A stretch of 64,000 nt of DNA. It comes from Pusillimonas sp. T2. GTDB lineage: Bacteria > Pseudomonadota > Gammaproteobacteria > Burkholderiales > Burkholderiaceae_B. The DNA lies in contig NZ_NIQA01000001.1 in NCBI RefSeq assembly GCF_002236805.1, positions 372,001 through 436,000 of the forward strand. The letters are read 5' to 3'. Positions 1-8,837 of this stretch are shown piece after piece. Within the stretch, counting starts at the first letter, position 1. Each line of letters opens with the position of its first letter. The translations under genes and the position numbers were made by a program. The notes beneath the pieces are model-generated. The model saw nothing but the letters and a program-made list of their open reading frames with translations, was not told the DNA's origin and did not search any database.

Positions 1-348
1 CTGGCCGGGCTGGCCAAGTTCGCCGACCGGCCAGCCGGGTTGCTCTCGCACGGCGGCAAGCGCCAGCTCGAAATCGCCATGTGCCTGGCCACTCACCCCA
101 AAGTCCTGTTGCTCGACGAGCCGCTGGCGGGCATGGGCGCCGAAGAAACCGACCGCATGCTGAACTTGCTCGACTCCCTTAAGAAAGAGCACGCCATTTT
201 GCTGGTCGAACACGACATGGACGCCGTTTTCCGTATTTCCGACGAGATCACGGTCATGGTTAACGGCTGTGTCATTGCGCATGGCGACCCCGAATCCATC
301 CGGCACAACCCCGACGTACAAACCGCATACCTGGGAGAAGAAGAATGA
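1..348 (+). CDS. LIV-type ABC transporter ATPase (LivG-like), 5' end outside window
   Basis: The reading frame is open from base 1, so the start and Walker A lie upstream; only the last 115 residues are visible. The ABC signature reads LSHGGKRQLEI, Walker B is VLLLDEP and the H-loop is LLVEHDM, an order typical of LivG/UrtD-type ATPases that energise uptake of branched-chain amino acids, amides or related solutes at the inner membrane. The stop overlaps the start of the next ATPase by 4 bp (ATGA), so the two are translationally coupled. Substrate cannot be told from an ATPase fragment. Confidence 0.9.
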   Translation: MAGLAKFADRPAGLLSHGGKRQLEIAMCLATHPKVLLLDEPLAGMGAEETDRMLNLLDSLKKEHAILLVEHDMDAVFRISDEITVMVNGCVIAHGDPESIRHNPDVQTAYLGEEE

Positions 349-1055
349 CCGTCCTGATCGACGCCCAGGGCATCAATACCCACTACGGTGAAAGCCACAT
401 CCTGTTCGACGTGAACTTGCAAATCAATGCAGGCGAGTCTATCGGATTGCTGGGCCGTAACGGCATGGGCAAGACCACACTAATCCGCACCCTCATGGGT
501 CATATCCGGCCCACAGCGGGCAGCATTAAAATTCGAGGTGCCGACCACACCCGATCAGAACCGCACCAAGTGGCCCGTCAGGGTATTGCCTACGTACCCG
601 AAGGGCGCGGTATTTTCCCCAACCTAGACGTGCGCGAAAACCTGCTGGTAGCCGCCCGCCCCGGGTTTAATGGCCGCAACGACTGGACATACGAACGGGT
701 GCTGGAGACCTTCCCTCGTCTGACCGAGCGCCTGCAACATGGTGGTCAACAGTTGTCCGGGGGTGAGCAGCAAATGCTGGCTATCGGTCGCGCCCTGATG
801 ACCAACCCCGACATCCTGATTCTTGATGAAGCCACCGAAGGTCTGGCGCCGCTGATCATCGCCGAAATCTGGCGCATTATCGGCACCATTCGAGACACCG
901 GCGTAGCCACGCTAATTGTCGACCGCAACTATCGCAAGGTACTGGCCAACACTGACCGTTGCGTCGTACTTGAAAAAGGCGTGGTAGTCGAAGAAAAAGA
1001 AAGCGCCACGTTGATTAACCAACCCGACCTGCTGACGCGGTATCTGGGCGTTTAA
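345..1055 (+). CDS. LIV-type ABC transporter ATPase (LivF-like)
   Basis: 236 residues, the normal LivF length. Walker A GRNGMGKTT lies at about 37-45, signature LSGGEQQ at 137-143 and Walker B ILILDE at 157-162. After Walker B the usual LDEPSLGLAP is LDEATEGLAP, and the switch segment is IVDRN (about 191-195) where LivF proteins normally have VEQN. The gene overlaps the preceding LivG-like gene by 4 bp and is the last gene of that operon; the next gene is convergent. It should form a heterodimer with the LivG-like subunit. Substrate unknown. It is clearly a different paralogue from the LivF at 43.5 kb. Confidence 0.92.
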   Translation: MTVLIDAQGINTHYGESHILFDVNLQINAGESIGLLGRNGMGKTTLIRTLMGHIRPTAGSIKIRGADHTRSEPHQVARQGIAYVPEGRGIFPNLDVRENLLVAARPGFNGRNDWTYERVLETFPRLTERLQHGGQQLSGGEQQMLAIGRALMTNPDILILDEATEGLAPLIIAEIWRIIGTIRDTGVATLIVDRNYRKVLANTDRCVVLEKGVVVEEKESATLINQPDLLTRYLGV

Positions 1056-1112
1056 ACGTCTGGGTCAACACGGCGGGGGTACATCTCACCGCCATCTAAA
1101 TGATATCGGGCG

Positions 1113-2210
1113 TCAGCCGCCAAACGCGGCGGCGGCGCGCCCGATACGGTCATTCACAGCGCGCCACGCCTCGGTTTCCGGCGGGCGCTCCAGCATGATC
1201 TGGTCTGCACCCAGCGCGTCAATGGCGCGCAACTGTGCGTAAAGCGCATGCGCATAAGCGTGCGGGTCTTCTGGTGCCTGCACCCACAGCAAGCGGGCGT
1301 TACCTAAAAAATCGATGCCTGGGTCACGGGCGCCTTCGTTTTTCTCTGCGTGGCGCAGCGCCGTATCGGCAGGGACAAACCCGACGGGTGGGTTACCAAA
1401 GCCCACGGCCACGACCGATGAACCTTTAGCAACCAGGCGCTGAGCTGCTGTCTGGATCTCATCGCGCCCCAGCAACACCAAAGGCGTATGAGGCGCGTAG
1501 TGCGCTTTCAATGAACCCGACACGCGCGGCGCATCGGTGCCTGCCTGCAATGACGGCATGACGCCGATGACATCGGCAATTTGGGCCGCACTGATATGCC
1601 CCGGCCGCAGCAGCGCCGGCGGCACACCCTTACCTAACCGCGATACATCCAGAATGGTCGACTCGATACCCACCTGGGCGGCGCCGCCATCAAGTACGAG
1701 CAGACGGGAATCATCCAGCTCGGGGAATTCGGTGCGGACGTGATCGGCCGTTGTGGGCGACACCTGTCCAAACTTATTGGCCGATGGTGCAGCGACCCCG
1801 CCCTGCCCGCCTTTAAGCCGGGCAAATTGCGCCAGTAACTGCTGCGCTACCGGGTGCGACGGACACCGCAAACCAACCGTATCTTGCCCGCCACTGACGG
1901 CATCGGGGATGCGATCGGCGCGCGGCAAAATAAGCGTCAGCGGACCTGGCCAGAACGCCTCAACCAACGCATAGGCGACGTCAGGAATGTCTTTTGCCCA
2001 ATAGGCCAGGTCGGCCCCCGGTGCAAGATGGACAATGACAGGGTGATCGGAGGGCCGGCCTTTAGCCGCATAAATACCCGCAATGGCAGCGGGATTTTCA
2101 GCATCGGCGCCTAAACCATAAACCGTTTCAGTCGGAAAGGCGACCAGCCCGCCAGCGACCAGCCGACGCGCCGCGGCATCGATATCGGTAGGGCCGGCAG
2201 CTCGCGTCAT
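1113..2210 (-). CDS. sua5: L-threonylcarbamoyladenylate synthase, Sua5 type
   Basis: 365 residues starting at the ATG that overlaps the purK stop by 4 bp (ATGA); longer frames run into purK and were not used. Residues about 10-205 are the YrdC domain, with FPTETVYGLGAD near the N-terminus, KGRP and an APSANKFGQVSPT segment. The remainder is the Sua5 C-terminal domain, ending with an ERPPETEAW segment. The enzyme makes threonylcarbamoyl-AMP from threonine, bicarbonate and ATP for the t6A37 modification of ANN-decoding tRNAs, in the cytoplasm. It is the last gene of the purC-purE-purK-sua5 run, placement familiar in Burkholderiales. Confidence 0.93.
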   Translation of the reverse strand: MTRAAGPTDIDAAARRLVAGGLVAFPTETVYGLGADAENPAAIAGIYAAKGRPSDHPVIVHLAPGADLAYWAKDIPDVAYALVEAFWPGPLTLILPRADRIPDAVSGGQDTVGLRCPSHPVAQQLLAQFARLKGGQGGVAAPSANKFGQVSPTTADHVRTEFPELDDSRLLVLDGGAAQVGIESTILDVSRLGKGVPPALLRPGHISAAQIADVIGVMPSLQAGTDAPRVSGSLKAHYAPHTPLVLLGRDEIQTAAQRLVAKGSSVVAVGFGNPPVGFVPADTALRHAEKNEGARDPGIDFLGNARLLWVQAPEDPHAYAHALYAQLRAIDALGADQIMLERPPETEAWRAVNDRIGRAAAAFGG

Positions 2211-3388
2211 GAATAGGCTAAACCCAACACGCGAGCGACGCCCGCGGCTTGTTCCCGGGCCTGATCGAGCGTTGCGCCAGTTACAGTGATATGGCCCATC
2301 TTCCGGCCTTTGCGGGCCTCGGCCTTGCCATATAAATGCAAGTGAGCATGATCGAACCCCAAAACACCGGCCCAATCGGGCTCGCGCATATTACCAGCCG
2401 CATCGAACCATAAATCACCCAAAATATTGAGCATGACCGACGCACTATGACTATGCGCCGAACCCAAGGGCAAGCCTGCCATGACCCTGACTTGTTGTTC
2501 GAACTGGCTGGATACGCAGGCGTTAATGGTATGGTGACCGCTGTTATGCGGACGTGGGGCAATTTCGTTGGCCACCAGGCTGCCGTCTTCAAGAATGAAG
2601 AACTCGACACACAAAACGCCACGGTAATCGAGTTGCCCCGCGATGCGCTGAGCGGCCTGGGCCGCTTGTGCATACAGCGCCTGGCGCGACTGGACGGCTA
2701 CTGGGTCGACGGTGGAAACGGCCAAAATGCCATCACGGTGTTCGTTGTGCGCTGGGGTATAGACCACACAGGCATCATCGTAACCCCGTGCCATGACCAC
2801 AGAAATTTCATCGGCCAGCGGCAACATGGCTTCGAGTACGCAAGGCACGCCGCCAAAGGCATCAAACGCTTCAAGCGCTGCATCGCGCGAGGTTACCCGG
2901 GCCTGGCCCTTGCCGTCGTACCCCAACCGGGCTGCCTTCAATATACCCGGGAACAAATTGTCAGGCGCCTGGGCAATATGTGCGCGATCGGTAACGGCGC
3001 AATACGGTGCAACAGGCACACCGGCTTGCTTAATAAACGCTTTTTCAAGAATGCGGTCTTGCACCACAGCGACGGCATCACCCGAGGGGCTGACGGCACA
3101 ATGTCTGGCCAAGCGACGAAGACTGTCGGCCGGAACATTTTCGAATTCAGTACTAACCGCGGCGCACAAACTACCCAGCAACTCGAGCGCAGCAGGATCG
3201 TCGTAAGCGGCCTGAATATGGCGGTCGGCAACGACCCCGGCGGGGCAGCCGGCTGCGGGGTCGAGCACGGCCACCTTGTAACCCAGGCTTTGTGCAGCGT
3301 GGCAAAACATGCGACCCAGCTGGCCGCCGCCTACCATACCCAGCCAGCTACCGGGCGGCACAGGCATGGAATGCTGAAGTGCAGTCAT
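2207..3388 (-). CDS. purK: 5-(carboxyamino)imidazole ribonucleotide synthase
   Basis: 393 residues from the ATG at 3388. ATP-grasp enzyme of de novo purine synthesis that carboxylates AIR to N5-CAIR with ATP and bicarbonate. The N-terminal PreATP-grasp domain begins with WLGMVGGGQLGRMF; the ATP-grasp core carries GYDGKGQ and the C-terminal part EIAPRPHNSGHHT, all PurK hallmarks. A second ATG seven codons later (3367) is also possible. It lies 7 bp downstream of purE and overlaps sua5 by 4 bp. No clear Shine-Dalgarno is seen before either start, so coupling to purE translation is likely. Confidence 0.95.
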   Translation of the reverse strand: MTALQHSMPVPPGSWLGMVGGGQLGRMFCHAAQSLGYKVAVLDPAAGCPAGVVADRHIQAAYDDPAALELLGSLCAAVSTEFENVPADSLRRLARHCAVSPSGDAVAVVQDRILEKAFIKQAGVPVAPYCAVTDRAHIAQAPDNLFPGILKAARLGYDGKGQARVTSRDAALEAFDAFGGVPCVLEAMLPLADEISVVMARGYDDACVVYTPAHNEHRDGILAVSTVDPVAVQSRQALYAQAAQAAQRIAGQLDYRGVLCVEFFILEDGSLVANEIAPRPHNSGHHTINACVSSQFEQQVRVMAGLPLGSAHSHSASVMLNILGDLWFDAAGNMREPDWAGVLGFDHAHLHLYGKAEARKGRKMGHITVTGATLDQAREQAAGVARVLGLAYS

Positions 3389-3395
3389 AAAATTA

Positions 3396-3908
3396 TTAAA
3401 CGGGTGGAACGACCATATCGCGCGCCGCCTGGGTTTGGCGGGCACGGAAGGCATCGAGTTGATCGGCCAGAGCCTTGTCGGTTGTGGCCAGACAGGCAAT
3501 GGCGTGCAATGCCGCATTGGCTGCGCCGGCCTCGCCAATGGCAAAGGTCGCCACGGGTACACCTTTCGGCATTTGCACAATAGACAGAAGCGAGTCTTCA
3601 CCGCGCAAATAACGCGAGGGCACGGGCACGCCAAACACCGGGACCGGCGTAAGGGCCGCCATCATGCCGGGCAAGTGGGCTGCGCCGCCTGCACCGGCAA
3701 TAATGGCGCGCAAACCACGCGCCCGGGCTGCTGCGCCGTACTCGGCCATGTCGGTCGGCATACGATGCGCCGAAATCACTTGGGCTTCGTAAGCCACACC
3801 AAACGCATCAAGCATATCGGTTGCGTGCTTCATGACATCCCAGTCGCTGGATGAACCCATGATGACGCCCACAACGGGCTGACTAGAGGCAGTGTTGGCT
3901 GTGGTCAT
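3396..3908 (-). CDS. purE: 5-(carboxyamino)imidazole ribonucleotide mutase
   Basis: 170 residues from the ATG at 3908. Class I PurE, which converts N5-CAIR to CAIR, the partner step of PurK. Visible family motifs are [16 protein letters not shown] near residues 14-29, SAHRMP (usually SxHRTP), [14 protein letters not shown] and [17 protein letters not shown]. Only 2 bp separate its start from the purC stop, and purK follows after 7 bp, so the three pur genes are one transcription unit. A longer in-frame extension upstream lies inside purC and was rejected. Confidence 0.96.
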   Translation of the reverse strand: MTTANTASSQPVVGVIMGSSSDWDVMKHATDMLDAFGVAYEAQVISAHRMPTDMAEYGAAARARGLRAIIAGAGGAAHLPGMMAALTPVPVFGVPVPSRYLRGEDSLLSIVQMPKGVPVATFAIGEAGAANAALHAIACLATTDKALADQLDAFRARQTQAARDMVVPPV

Positions 3909-3910
3909 GA

Positions 3911-4789
3911 TCAGGTCGTCAGGCGTGTCAGGGCTTCGCGATACTTGGCCGCCGTCTTCTCGACGACATCGACCGGCAAACGCGGCGCGGGCGGCGTTTT
4001 GTCCCACACCTGGGTCTCGAGCCAGTCGCGCACAAACTGCTTGTCGAACGATGGCGGGCTGGTGCCCTCGGCGTAATCGGCGGCAGGCCAAAAACGAGAC
4101 GAGTCGGGCGTCAGGACTTCGTCCATCAGATGCAGCACACCCTGGTCATCCAGGCCGAACTCGAATTTGGTGTCGGCAATGATAATGCCTTTGGTCGCCG
4201 CGTACTCGGAGGCTTCGCTGTACAAGCGCAGTGTGATGTCGCGGATTTTCTCGGCCATCTCCTGACCAACTTCGCGCACGACGTGTGCAAAGTCGACGTT
4301 CTCGTCGTGTGCGCCGACTTCGGCTTTGGCTGCAGGCGTAAAAATAGGCTGGGGCAAACGACCGGCCTGTTTAAGCCCTGCCGGCAATGCGATGCCGCAT
4401 ACGGCACCGGTAGCCTGGTAGTCTTTCCAGCCCGAACCGATCAGATAACCACGAGCGACAGCTTCGACCATCACGGGTTTGAGCCGCTTGACCACCATAG
4501 CGCGTCCGACTACCTGATCGCGCTCTTCGGGAAGAACGACATCTTCGGGCCGGACACCGGTGCTGTGGTTAGGCACAATGTGCGCGAGCTTTTTCAACCA
4601 GAACTCGGTCAGGTCGGTGAGCACCTGACCTTTGCCGGGCACAGGATCGTCGAGAATGACGTCGAACGCCGAGATGCGGTCGGTAGCAACAATAAGCAGC
4701 TTGTCGTCACCGACCGCATACATGTCGCGCACCTTGCCGCGCGCAAGCAGCGGCAAGGACTGAATAGACGACTGAAGCAAGGCTGACAT
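3911..4789 (-). CDS. purC: phosphoribosylaminoimidazole-succinocarboxamide synthase
   Basis: 292 residues, normal for the longer bacterial and yeast-type SAICAR synthase. It condenses CAIR with aspartate using ATP. Motifs seen are [11 protein letters not shown] at the N-terminus, [13 protein letters not shown], a [17 protein letters not shown] segment and DTKFEFG followed by [12 protein letters not shown]. It starts immediately after the fba stop with no spacer and is followed two bases later by purE. The link from fba to purC ties glycolysis and purine genes into one operon-like string. Confidence 0.96.
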   Translation of the reverse strand: MSALLQSSIQSLPLLARGKVRDMYAVGDDKLLIVATDRISAFDVILDDPVPGKGQVLTDLTEFWLKKLAHIVPNHSTGVRPEDVVLPEERDQVVGRAMVVKRLKPVMVEAVARGYLIGSGWKDYQATGAVCGIALPAGLKQAGRLPQPIFTPAAKAEVGAHDENVDFAHVVREVGQEMAEKIRDITLRLYSEASEYAATKGIIIADTKFEFGLDDQGVLHLMDEVLTPDSSRFWPAADYAEGTSPPSFDKQFVRDWLETQVWDKTPPAPRLPVDVVEKTAAKYREALTRLTT

Positions 4790-5854
4790 TTACTGAACTA
4801 CCTGGGCAAGTTCACCGGCCGCATACTTGCGTGCCATTTCGTCGAGCGCAACCGGCTTGATTTTGCTGGCGTTGCCGGCACAACCAAATTGTTCGTAGCG
4901 CTGCAAGCAAATTTGCTTGGCGGCAATACGGGCAGGCTTGAGGTATTCGCGCGGGTCGAACTTGCCGGGGTTCTCGGCCATGAAACGACGGATGGCGCCG
5001 GTCATGGCCAGACGGATATCGGTGTCGATGTTGATTTTGCGAACGCCAAACTTGATGGCTTCCTGAATTTCTTCGACAGGCACGCCATAAGTTTCTTTCA
5101 TGTCGCCGCCAAACTGACGGATTTCGGCGAGGAGTTCTTGGGGAACGCTGGACGAACCGTGCATGACCAGGTGCGTATTGGGCAAACGCTGGTGGATTTC
5201 TTTGATGCGGGCGATAGACAGGATGTCGCCAGTGGGCTTGCGCGAGAACTTGTAGGCACCGTGGCTGGTGCCAATAGCGATAGCCAAGGCGTCGAGCTGA
5301 GTTTGGCGTACGAAATCTGCTGCTTGCTCAGGGTCGGTCAGGAGCTGGTCCATGGTCAGTTTGCCTTCGGCGCCGTGACCGTCTTCTTTGTCGCCTTGCA
5401 TGGTTTCAAGCGAGCCAAGACAGCCAAGTTCGCCTTCAACGGTGATACCCAGCTTGTGCGCCATGTCGACCACTTTACGGGTGACATCGACGTTGTAGTC
5501 GTAGTCGGCAATTGTTTTGCCGTCTTCTTTGAGCGAGCCGTCCATCATGACGCTGGTGAAGCCCAGGTTGATAGCACCCTGGCAAATGGCGGGCGACTGG
5601 CCGTGGTCTTGGTGCATGACAACGGGCAGATGGGGGTAGCTTTCGACAGCCGCCTGAATAAGATACTTCAGGAAGCCTTCGCCGGCGTATTTACGCGCAC
5701 CCGCCGAAGCCTGCATGATGACCGGGCTGTTGGTTTCGTCGGCGGCCTCCATAATGGCCTGAACCTGCTCAAGGTTGTTGACGTTGAATGCGGGGATACC
5801 GTAACCGTTTTCGGCAGCGTGGTCGAGCAGCTGACGCATGGAAACGAGGGCCAT
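4790..5854 (-). CDS. fba: class II fructose-1,6-bisphosphate aldolase
   Basis: 354 residues, the Calvin-cycle subtype length. It carries out zinc-dependent cleavage or condensation of fructose-1,6-bisphosphate. PAFNVNN, the zinc-binding [26 protein letters not shown] and [11 protein letters not shown] are all present. A good Shine-Dalgarno AGGAGT lies ahead of the ATG. Genes for transketolase, GAPDH and PGK lie upstream, so it serves glycolysis, gluconeogenesis and the non-oxidative pentose pathway. The gene directly upstream is mogA, 36 bp away, where many related bacteria have pyruvate kinase. Confidence 0.96.
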   Translation of the reverse strand: MALVSMRQLLDHAAENGYGIPAFNVNNLEQVQAIMEAADETNSPVIMQASAGARKYAGEGFLKYLIQAAVESYPHLPVVMHQDHGQSPAICQGAINLGFTSVMMDGSLKEDGKTIADYDYNVDVTRKVVDMAHKLGITVEGELGCLGSLETMQGDKEDGHGAEGKLTMDQLLTDPEQAADFVRQTQLDALAIAIGTSHGAYKFSRKPTGDILSIARIKEIHQRLPNTHLVMHGSSSVPQELLAEIRQFGGDMKETYGVPVEEIQEAIKFGVRKINIDTDIRLAMTGAIRRFMAENPGKFDPREYLKPARIAAKQICLQRYEQFGCAGNASKIKPVALDEMARKYAAGELAQVVQ

Positions 5855-5890
5855 GGAAAGACTCCTGTCAGATTGAATAAAGAATGGTTG

Positions 5891-6517
5891 TCATTTTACC
5901 CGAACAGCCGACTTCGGACGGAAGGCTTTCACGACGTGTTCATGGGTTTCGATGTAGGGGCCGCCGATCAAGTCGATACAGTAGGGCACGGCGGCAAATA
6001 TGCCTGCAACCTGCGTGTTGCCCTGATCGTCTTTCAGGCCTTCGAGGGTTTCGCGAATAGCTTTGGGCTGACCGGGCAAATTAATGATAAGTGCCGCATG
6101 ATCGGCCGTTTCGCGAATGACGGCAACTTGCCGCGACAAAATGGCCGTGGGCACGAACTTCAGGCTGATCTGGCGCATTTGTTCGCCGAAACCCGGCATG
6201 GTTTTTGTCGCGACAGCCAGCGTGGCTTCAGGCGTGACATCGCGACGCGCCGGACCAGTACCCCCGGTGGTCAACACCAGGTCGCAACCGACCTCGTCGA
6301 CCAGTTCGGCCAGCGTACGCGAAATAAGCGCTTGCTCATCTGGGATCAGACGGGCCTCGAATTGCGCCCCGTTGACCAGCGCCCCTTCAAGCCAACCCTG
6401 GAGCGCCGGGATACCCTGATCTTCGTAGGTGCCCGACGACGCGCGATCGGAAATGGACACAAGGCCCACTAACAATTGATCAGAATGGGTACGAACCAGT
6501 CGTTTCGCCGTCGTCAT
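5891..6517 (-). CDS. mogA: molybdopterin adenylyltransferase
   Basis: 208 residues. MogA adenylylates molybdopterin ahead of molybdate insertion by MoeA. The hallmark VLTTGGTGPARRDVTPEA (catalytic Asp in RRD), MPGFGEQMRQISL, AILSRQ and INLPGQPKAIRE are intact and look closer to E. coli MogA than to MoaB. A strong Shine-Dalgarno AAGGAG precedes the ATG. It sits 20 bp after pgk and 36 bp before fba, away from the moa/moe genes at 55-60 kb. A second member of the family (moaB) is present there but lacks the RRD aspartate, so this copy is probably the working adenylyltransferase. Confidence 0.93.
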   Translation of the reverse strand: MTTAKRLVRTHSDQLLVGLVSISDRASSGTYEDQGIPALQGWLEGALVNGAQFEARLIPDEQALISRTLAELVDEVGCDLVLTTGGTGPARRDVTPEATLAVATKTMPGFGEQMRQISLKFVPTAILSRQVAVIRETADHAALIINLPGQPKAIRETLEGLKDDQGNTQVAGIFAAVPYCIDLIGGPYIETHEHVVKAFRPKSAVRVK

Positions 6518-6537
6518 AGCAGAGCTCCTTATCGACT

Positions 6538-7734
6538 TTAGCCGGCGGCGCGCTGTTGCAGAACGTCCACAGCGGGCAGTACCTTGCCTTCGAGGAACTC
6601 GAGGAAAGCACCGCCACCGGTCGAGATATAGCCAACTTTGTCGGCAATGTTGTACTTGGCGATAGCCGCCAGGGTGTCGCCACCGCCCGCAATTGAAAAC
6701 GCGGCGGAATCGGCAATGGCTTGCGCCACCACTTTGGTGCCGTTTTCGAAAGCATCAAACTCAAACACGCCCACGGGGCCGTTCCAGACGATGGTACCGG
6801 CCTGTTTGAGAATGTTGGCCAATGTTTGCGCCGTATCGGGACCAATATCCAGAATCATGTCATCTTCGGCGACATCGGCAGACGCCTTGACCGTCGCCTG
6901 GGCATCGGCGCTGAAAGACTTTGCGCAGACAACGTCGGTAGGAATCGGTACACCCGCCCCGCGCTTCTGCATGATGTCAATGACCGCGCGGGCCTCTTCG
7001 ACTTGGTCAGGTTCGGCGAGCGACTTGCCGATAGGCAAGCCCTGGGCCAGCATGAAGGTGTTGGCAATACCGCCACCCACCACCAACTGATCAACCTTGT
7101 CGGCCAGTGCACGCAAAATGGACAACTTTGTCGATACTTTTGAGCCGGCCACAATCGCCACCATAGGACGCTTGGGTTGCTCAAGGGCCTGGCCAAGCGC
7201 GTCGAGCTCGGCTTCGAGCAAGGGACCTGCGCAAGCCACCGGCGCAAAACGCGCAATACCGTGCGTGGTAGCTTCGGCGCGGTGAGCCGTACCAAAGGCG
7301 TCGTTTACGTAAACGTCGCACAGAGCGGCCATTTTGCGCGACAAGGTCTCGTCGTTTTTCTTTTCACCCACGTTGCAACGCGCATTCTCGAGCATGACCA
7401 CCTGCCCCGGTGCAACGTCAACGCCTTCGACCCAATTGGCGACCAGCTTGACTTCTGTACCCAGCAATTCGGACATACGGCGCGCCACAGGCGCCAAAGA
7501 GTCGTCGGCTGTGACAGTGCCTTCGGTGGGGCGACCCAAATGCGAGGTCACCATGACGGCGGCGCCGGCGTCGAGGGCCATGCGCACGGCGGGAATAGAC
7601 GCACGAATGCGCGTATCTTCGGTGATTTCGCGGTTGTCGTTGAAGGGAACGTTCAGGTCGGAGCGGATAAACACACGTTTACCGGACAGCTGATTGGCTT
7701 TAACCAGGGCGGAAAGAGTTTGGACGTTGGACAT
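6538..7734 (-). CDS. pgk: phosphoglycerate kinase
   Basis: 398 residues from the ATG at 7734 (MSNVQTL); an in-frame ATG 12 codons upstream has no support. It catalyses reversible phosphate transfer between 1,3-bisphosphoglycerate and [21 protein letters not shown], the [13 protein letters not shown] segment, [10 protein letters not shown], and [12 protein letters not shown] followed by [13 protein letters not shown] give the complete two-domain enzyme. The gene follows gapA after 75 bp that hold a perfect GC-rich hairpin, and mogA follows. Confidence 0.97.
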   Translation of the reverse strand: MSNVQTLSALVKANQLSGKRVFIRSDLNVPFNDNREITEDTRIRASIPAVRMALDAGAAVMVTSHLGRPTEGTVTADDSLAPVARRMSELLGTEVKLVANWVEGVDVAPGQVVMLENARCNVGEKKNDETLSRKMAALCDVYVNDAFGTAHRAEATTHGIARFAPVACAGPLLEAELDALGQALEQPKRPMVAIVAGSKVSTKLSILRALADKVDQLVVGGGIANTFMLAQGLPIGKSLAEPDQVEEARAVIDIMQKRGAGVPIPTDVVCAKSFSADAQATVKASADVAEDDMILDIGPDTAQTLANILKQAGTIVWNGPVGVFEFDAFENGTKVVAQAIADSAAFSIAGGGDTLAAIAKYNIADKVGYISTGGGAFLEFLEGKVLPAVDVLQQRAAG

Positions 7735-7768
7735 GGGCGGCGGGGAAAACGAAATTGACAGATAGCGC

Positions 7769-7791
7769 AAGGGCGGGGATTCCCCGCCCTT
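7769..7791. other. perfect GC-rich hairpin between gapA and pgk
   Basis: An 11-bp arm AAGGGCGGGGA and its exact complement TCCCCGCCCTT are separated by one base. On the transcribed (minus) strand it follows the gapA stop by about 18 bp and is not followed by a T run. It therefore looks like an mRNA-stabilising or processing hairpin within the operon rather than a strong intrinsic terminator. Confidence 0.6.
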
Positions 7792-7809
7792 TGCAAAAGA
7801 ACCAACAGC

Positions 7810-8823
7810 TTACTTGGCAGACATCAAGGCTACTGTGGTGTCGAGCATGCGGTTCGAGAAACCCCACTCGTTGTCGTACCACGAGCAAACCTTGACCAGG
7901 TTGCCCGACACTTTGGTAAGACCTGCGTCGACAGTAGACGATGCGGCAGTGTGGTTGTAGTCGACCGACACCAGAGGCTCTTCGCTGTAGTCGAGGATGC
8001 CTTTGAGCGGGCCGGAAGCTGCAGCTTCTTTGAGGATGGCGTTGACTTCTTCAACCGTGGTTTCGCGTGCTGCAACAAACGACAGATCGACGATGGACAC
8101 GTTGATAGTGGGCACGCGCATGGCGTAGCCGTCGAGCTTGCCGTTCAGTTCGGGCAACACCAGACCGACCGCAGACGCCGCACCGGTTTTGGTGGGGATC
8201 ATGCTGGACGTAGCCGAACGAGCGCGACGCAGGTCGGAGTGATAGACGTCAGTCAGAACCTGGTCGTTGGTGTAAGCGTGAATCGTGGTCATCAGGCCGT
8301 TCACAACACCCAGTTTTTGGTGCAGTGGCAATACCAGCGGGGCCAGGCAGTTGGTGGTGCACGAAGCGTTCGAAATAACGGTGTCGGAAGCCTTCAGCAC
8401 ATCGTGGTTGACGCCGTAGACAACAGTCGCGTCGACGTCTTTACCGCCGGGGGCCGAAATAATGACTTTTTTAGCGCCGCCTTTGATGTGCGCGCCAGCC
8501 GCTTCTTTGGTGGTGAAAAAGCCGGTGCACTCGAGCACGACGTCGACACCCAGTTCGCCCCAGGGCAATTCGGCCGGGTTACGGTTAGCCAACACACGGA
8601 TTTTGTCGCCATTAACGACGAGGTGATCGCCGTCGACTTCGACCGTACCGGGGAACTTGCCGTGCGCGGTGTCGTAGCGCGTTAAGTGAGCGTTGGTTTT
8701 AGGGTCGCCCAAATCGTTGATGGCCACGATTTCGATGTCGTGTTTTTTGCCGCCTTCGTAGTGAGCACGCAAAATGTTGCGGCCAATACGCCCGTATCCG
8801 TTAATCGCTACGCGAATTGCCAT
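7810..8823 (-). CDS. gapA: glyceraldehyde-3-phosphate dehydrogenase, type I
   Basis: 337 residues. The N-terminal NAD-binding start is [15 protein letters not shown]; the catalytic cysteine lies in [13 protein letters not shown]; the C-terminal part carries [12 protein letters not shown]. It oxidises glyceraldehyde-3-phosphate with phosphate to 1,3-bisphosphoglycerate. The Shine-Dalgarno AGGAGA sits about 6 bases ahead of the ATG. It is 14 bp downstream of tkt, so probably co-transcribed from the tkt promoter region. One copy is seen in the window. Confidence 0.97.
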   Translation of the reverse strand: MAIRVAINGYGRIGRNILRAHYEGGKKHDIEIVAINDLGDPKTNAHLTRYDTAHGKFPGTVEVDGDHLVVNGDKIRVLANRNPAELPWGELGVDVVLECTGFFTTKEAAGAHIKGGAKKVIISAPGGKDVDATVVYGVNHDVLKASDTVISNASCTTNCLAPLVLPLHQKLGVVNGLMTTIHAYTNDQVLTDVYHSDLRRARSATSSMIPTKTGAASAVGLVLPELNGKLDGYAMRVPTINVSIVDLSFVAARETTVEEVNAILKEAAASGPLKGILDYSEEPLVSVDYNHTAASSTVDAGLTKVSGNLVKVCSWYDNEWGFSNRMLDTTVALMSAK

Positions 8824-8837
8824 GGTAAATCTCCTGT

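Noticed and set aside
28-60. LSHGG in place of LSGGQ in the first ABC ATPase as a possible defect
   Set aside because: LSHG/LSYG variants are normal in LivG/UrtD-type ATPases.
2211-2375. N-terminal extension of sua5 into purK
   Set aside because: The extra 55 residues are a shadow of purK; the ATGA overlap start gives the normal N-terminus.
2447-3583. Long plus-strand frame opposite purK/purE
   Set aside because: Mirror frame of well-recognised genes, low-complexity composition, no domain.
4889-6472. Long plus-strand open frame (about 527 codons) opposite fba and mogA
   Set aside because: It is antisense to two fully supported genes. The frame is open because of codon bias on the coding strand; no family motif and no Shine-Dalgarno.
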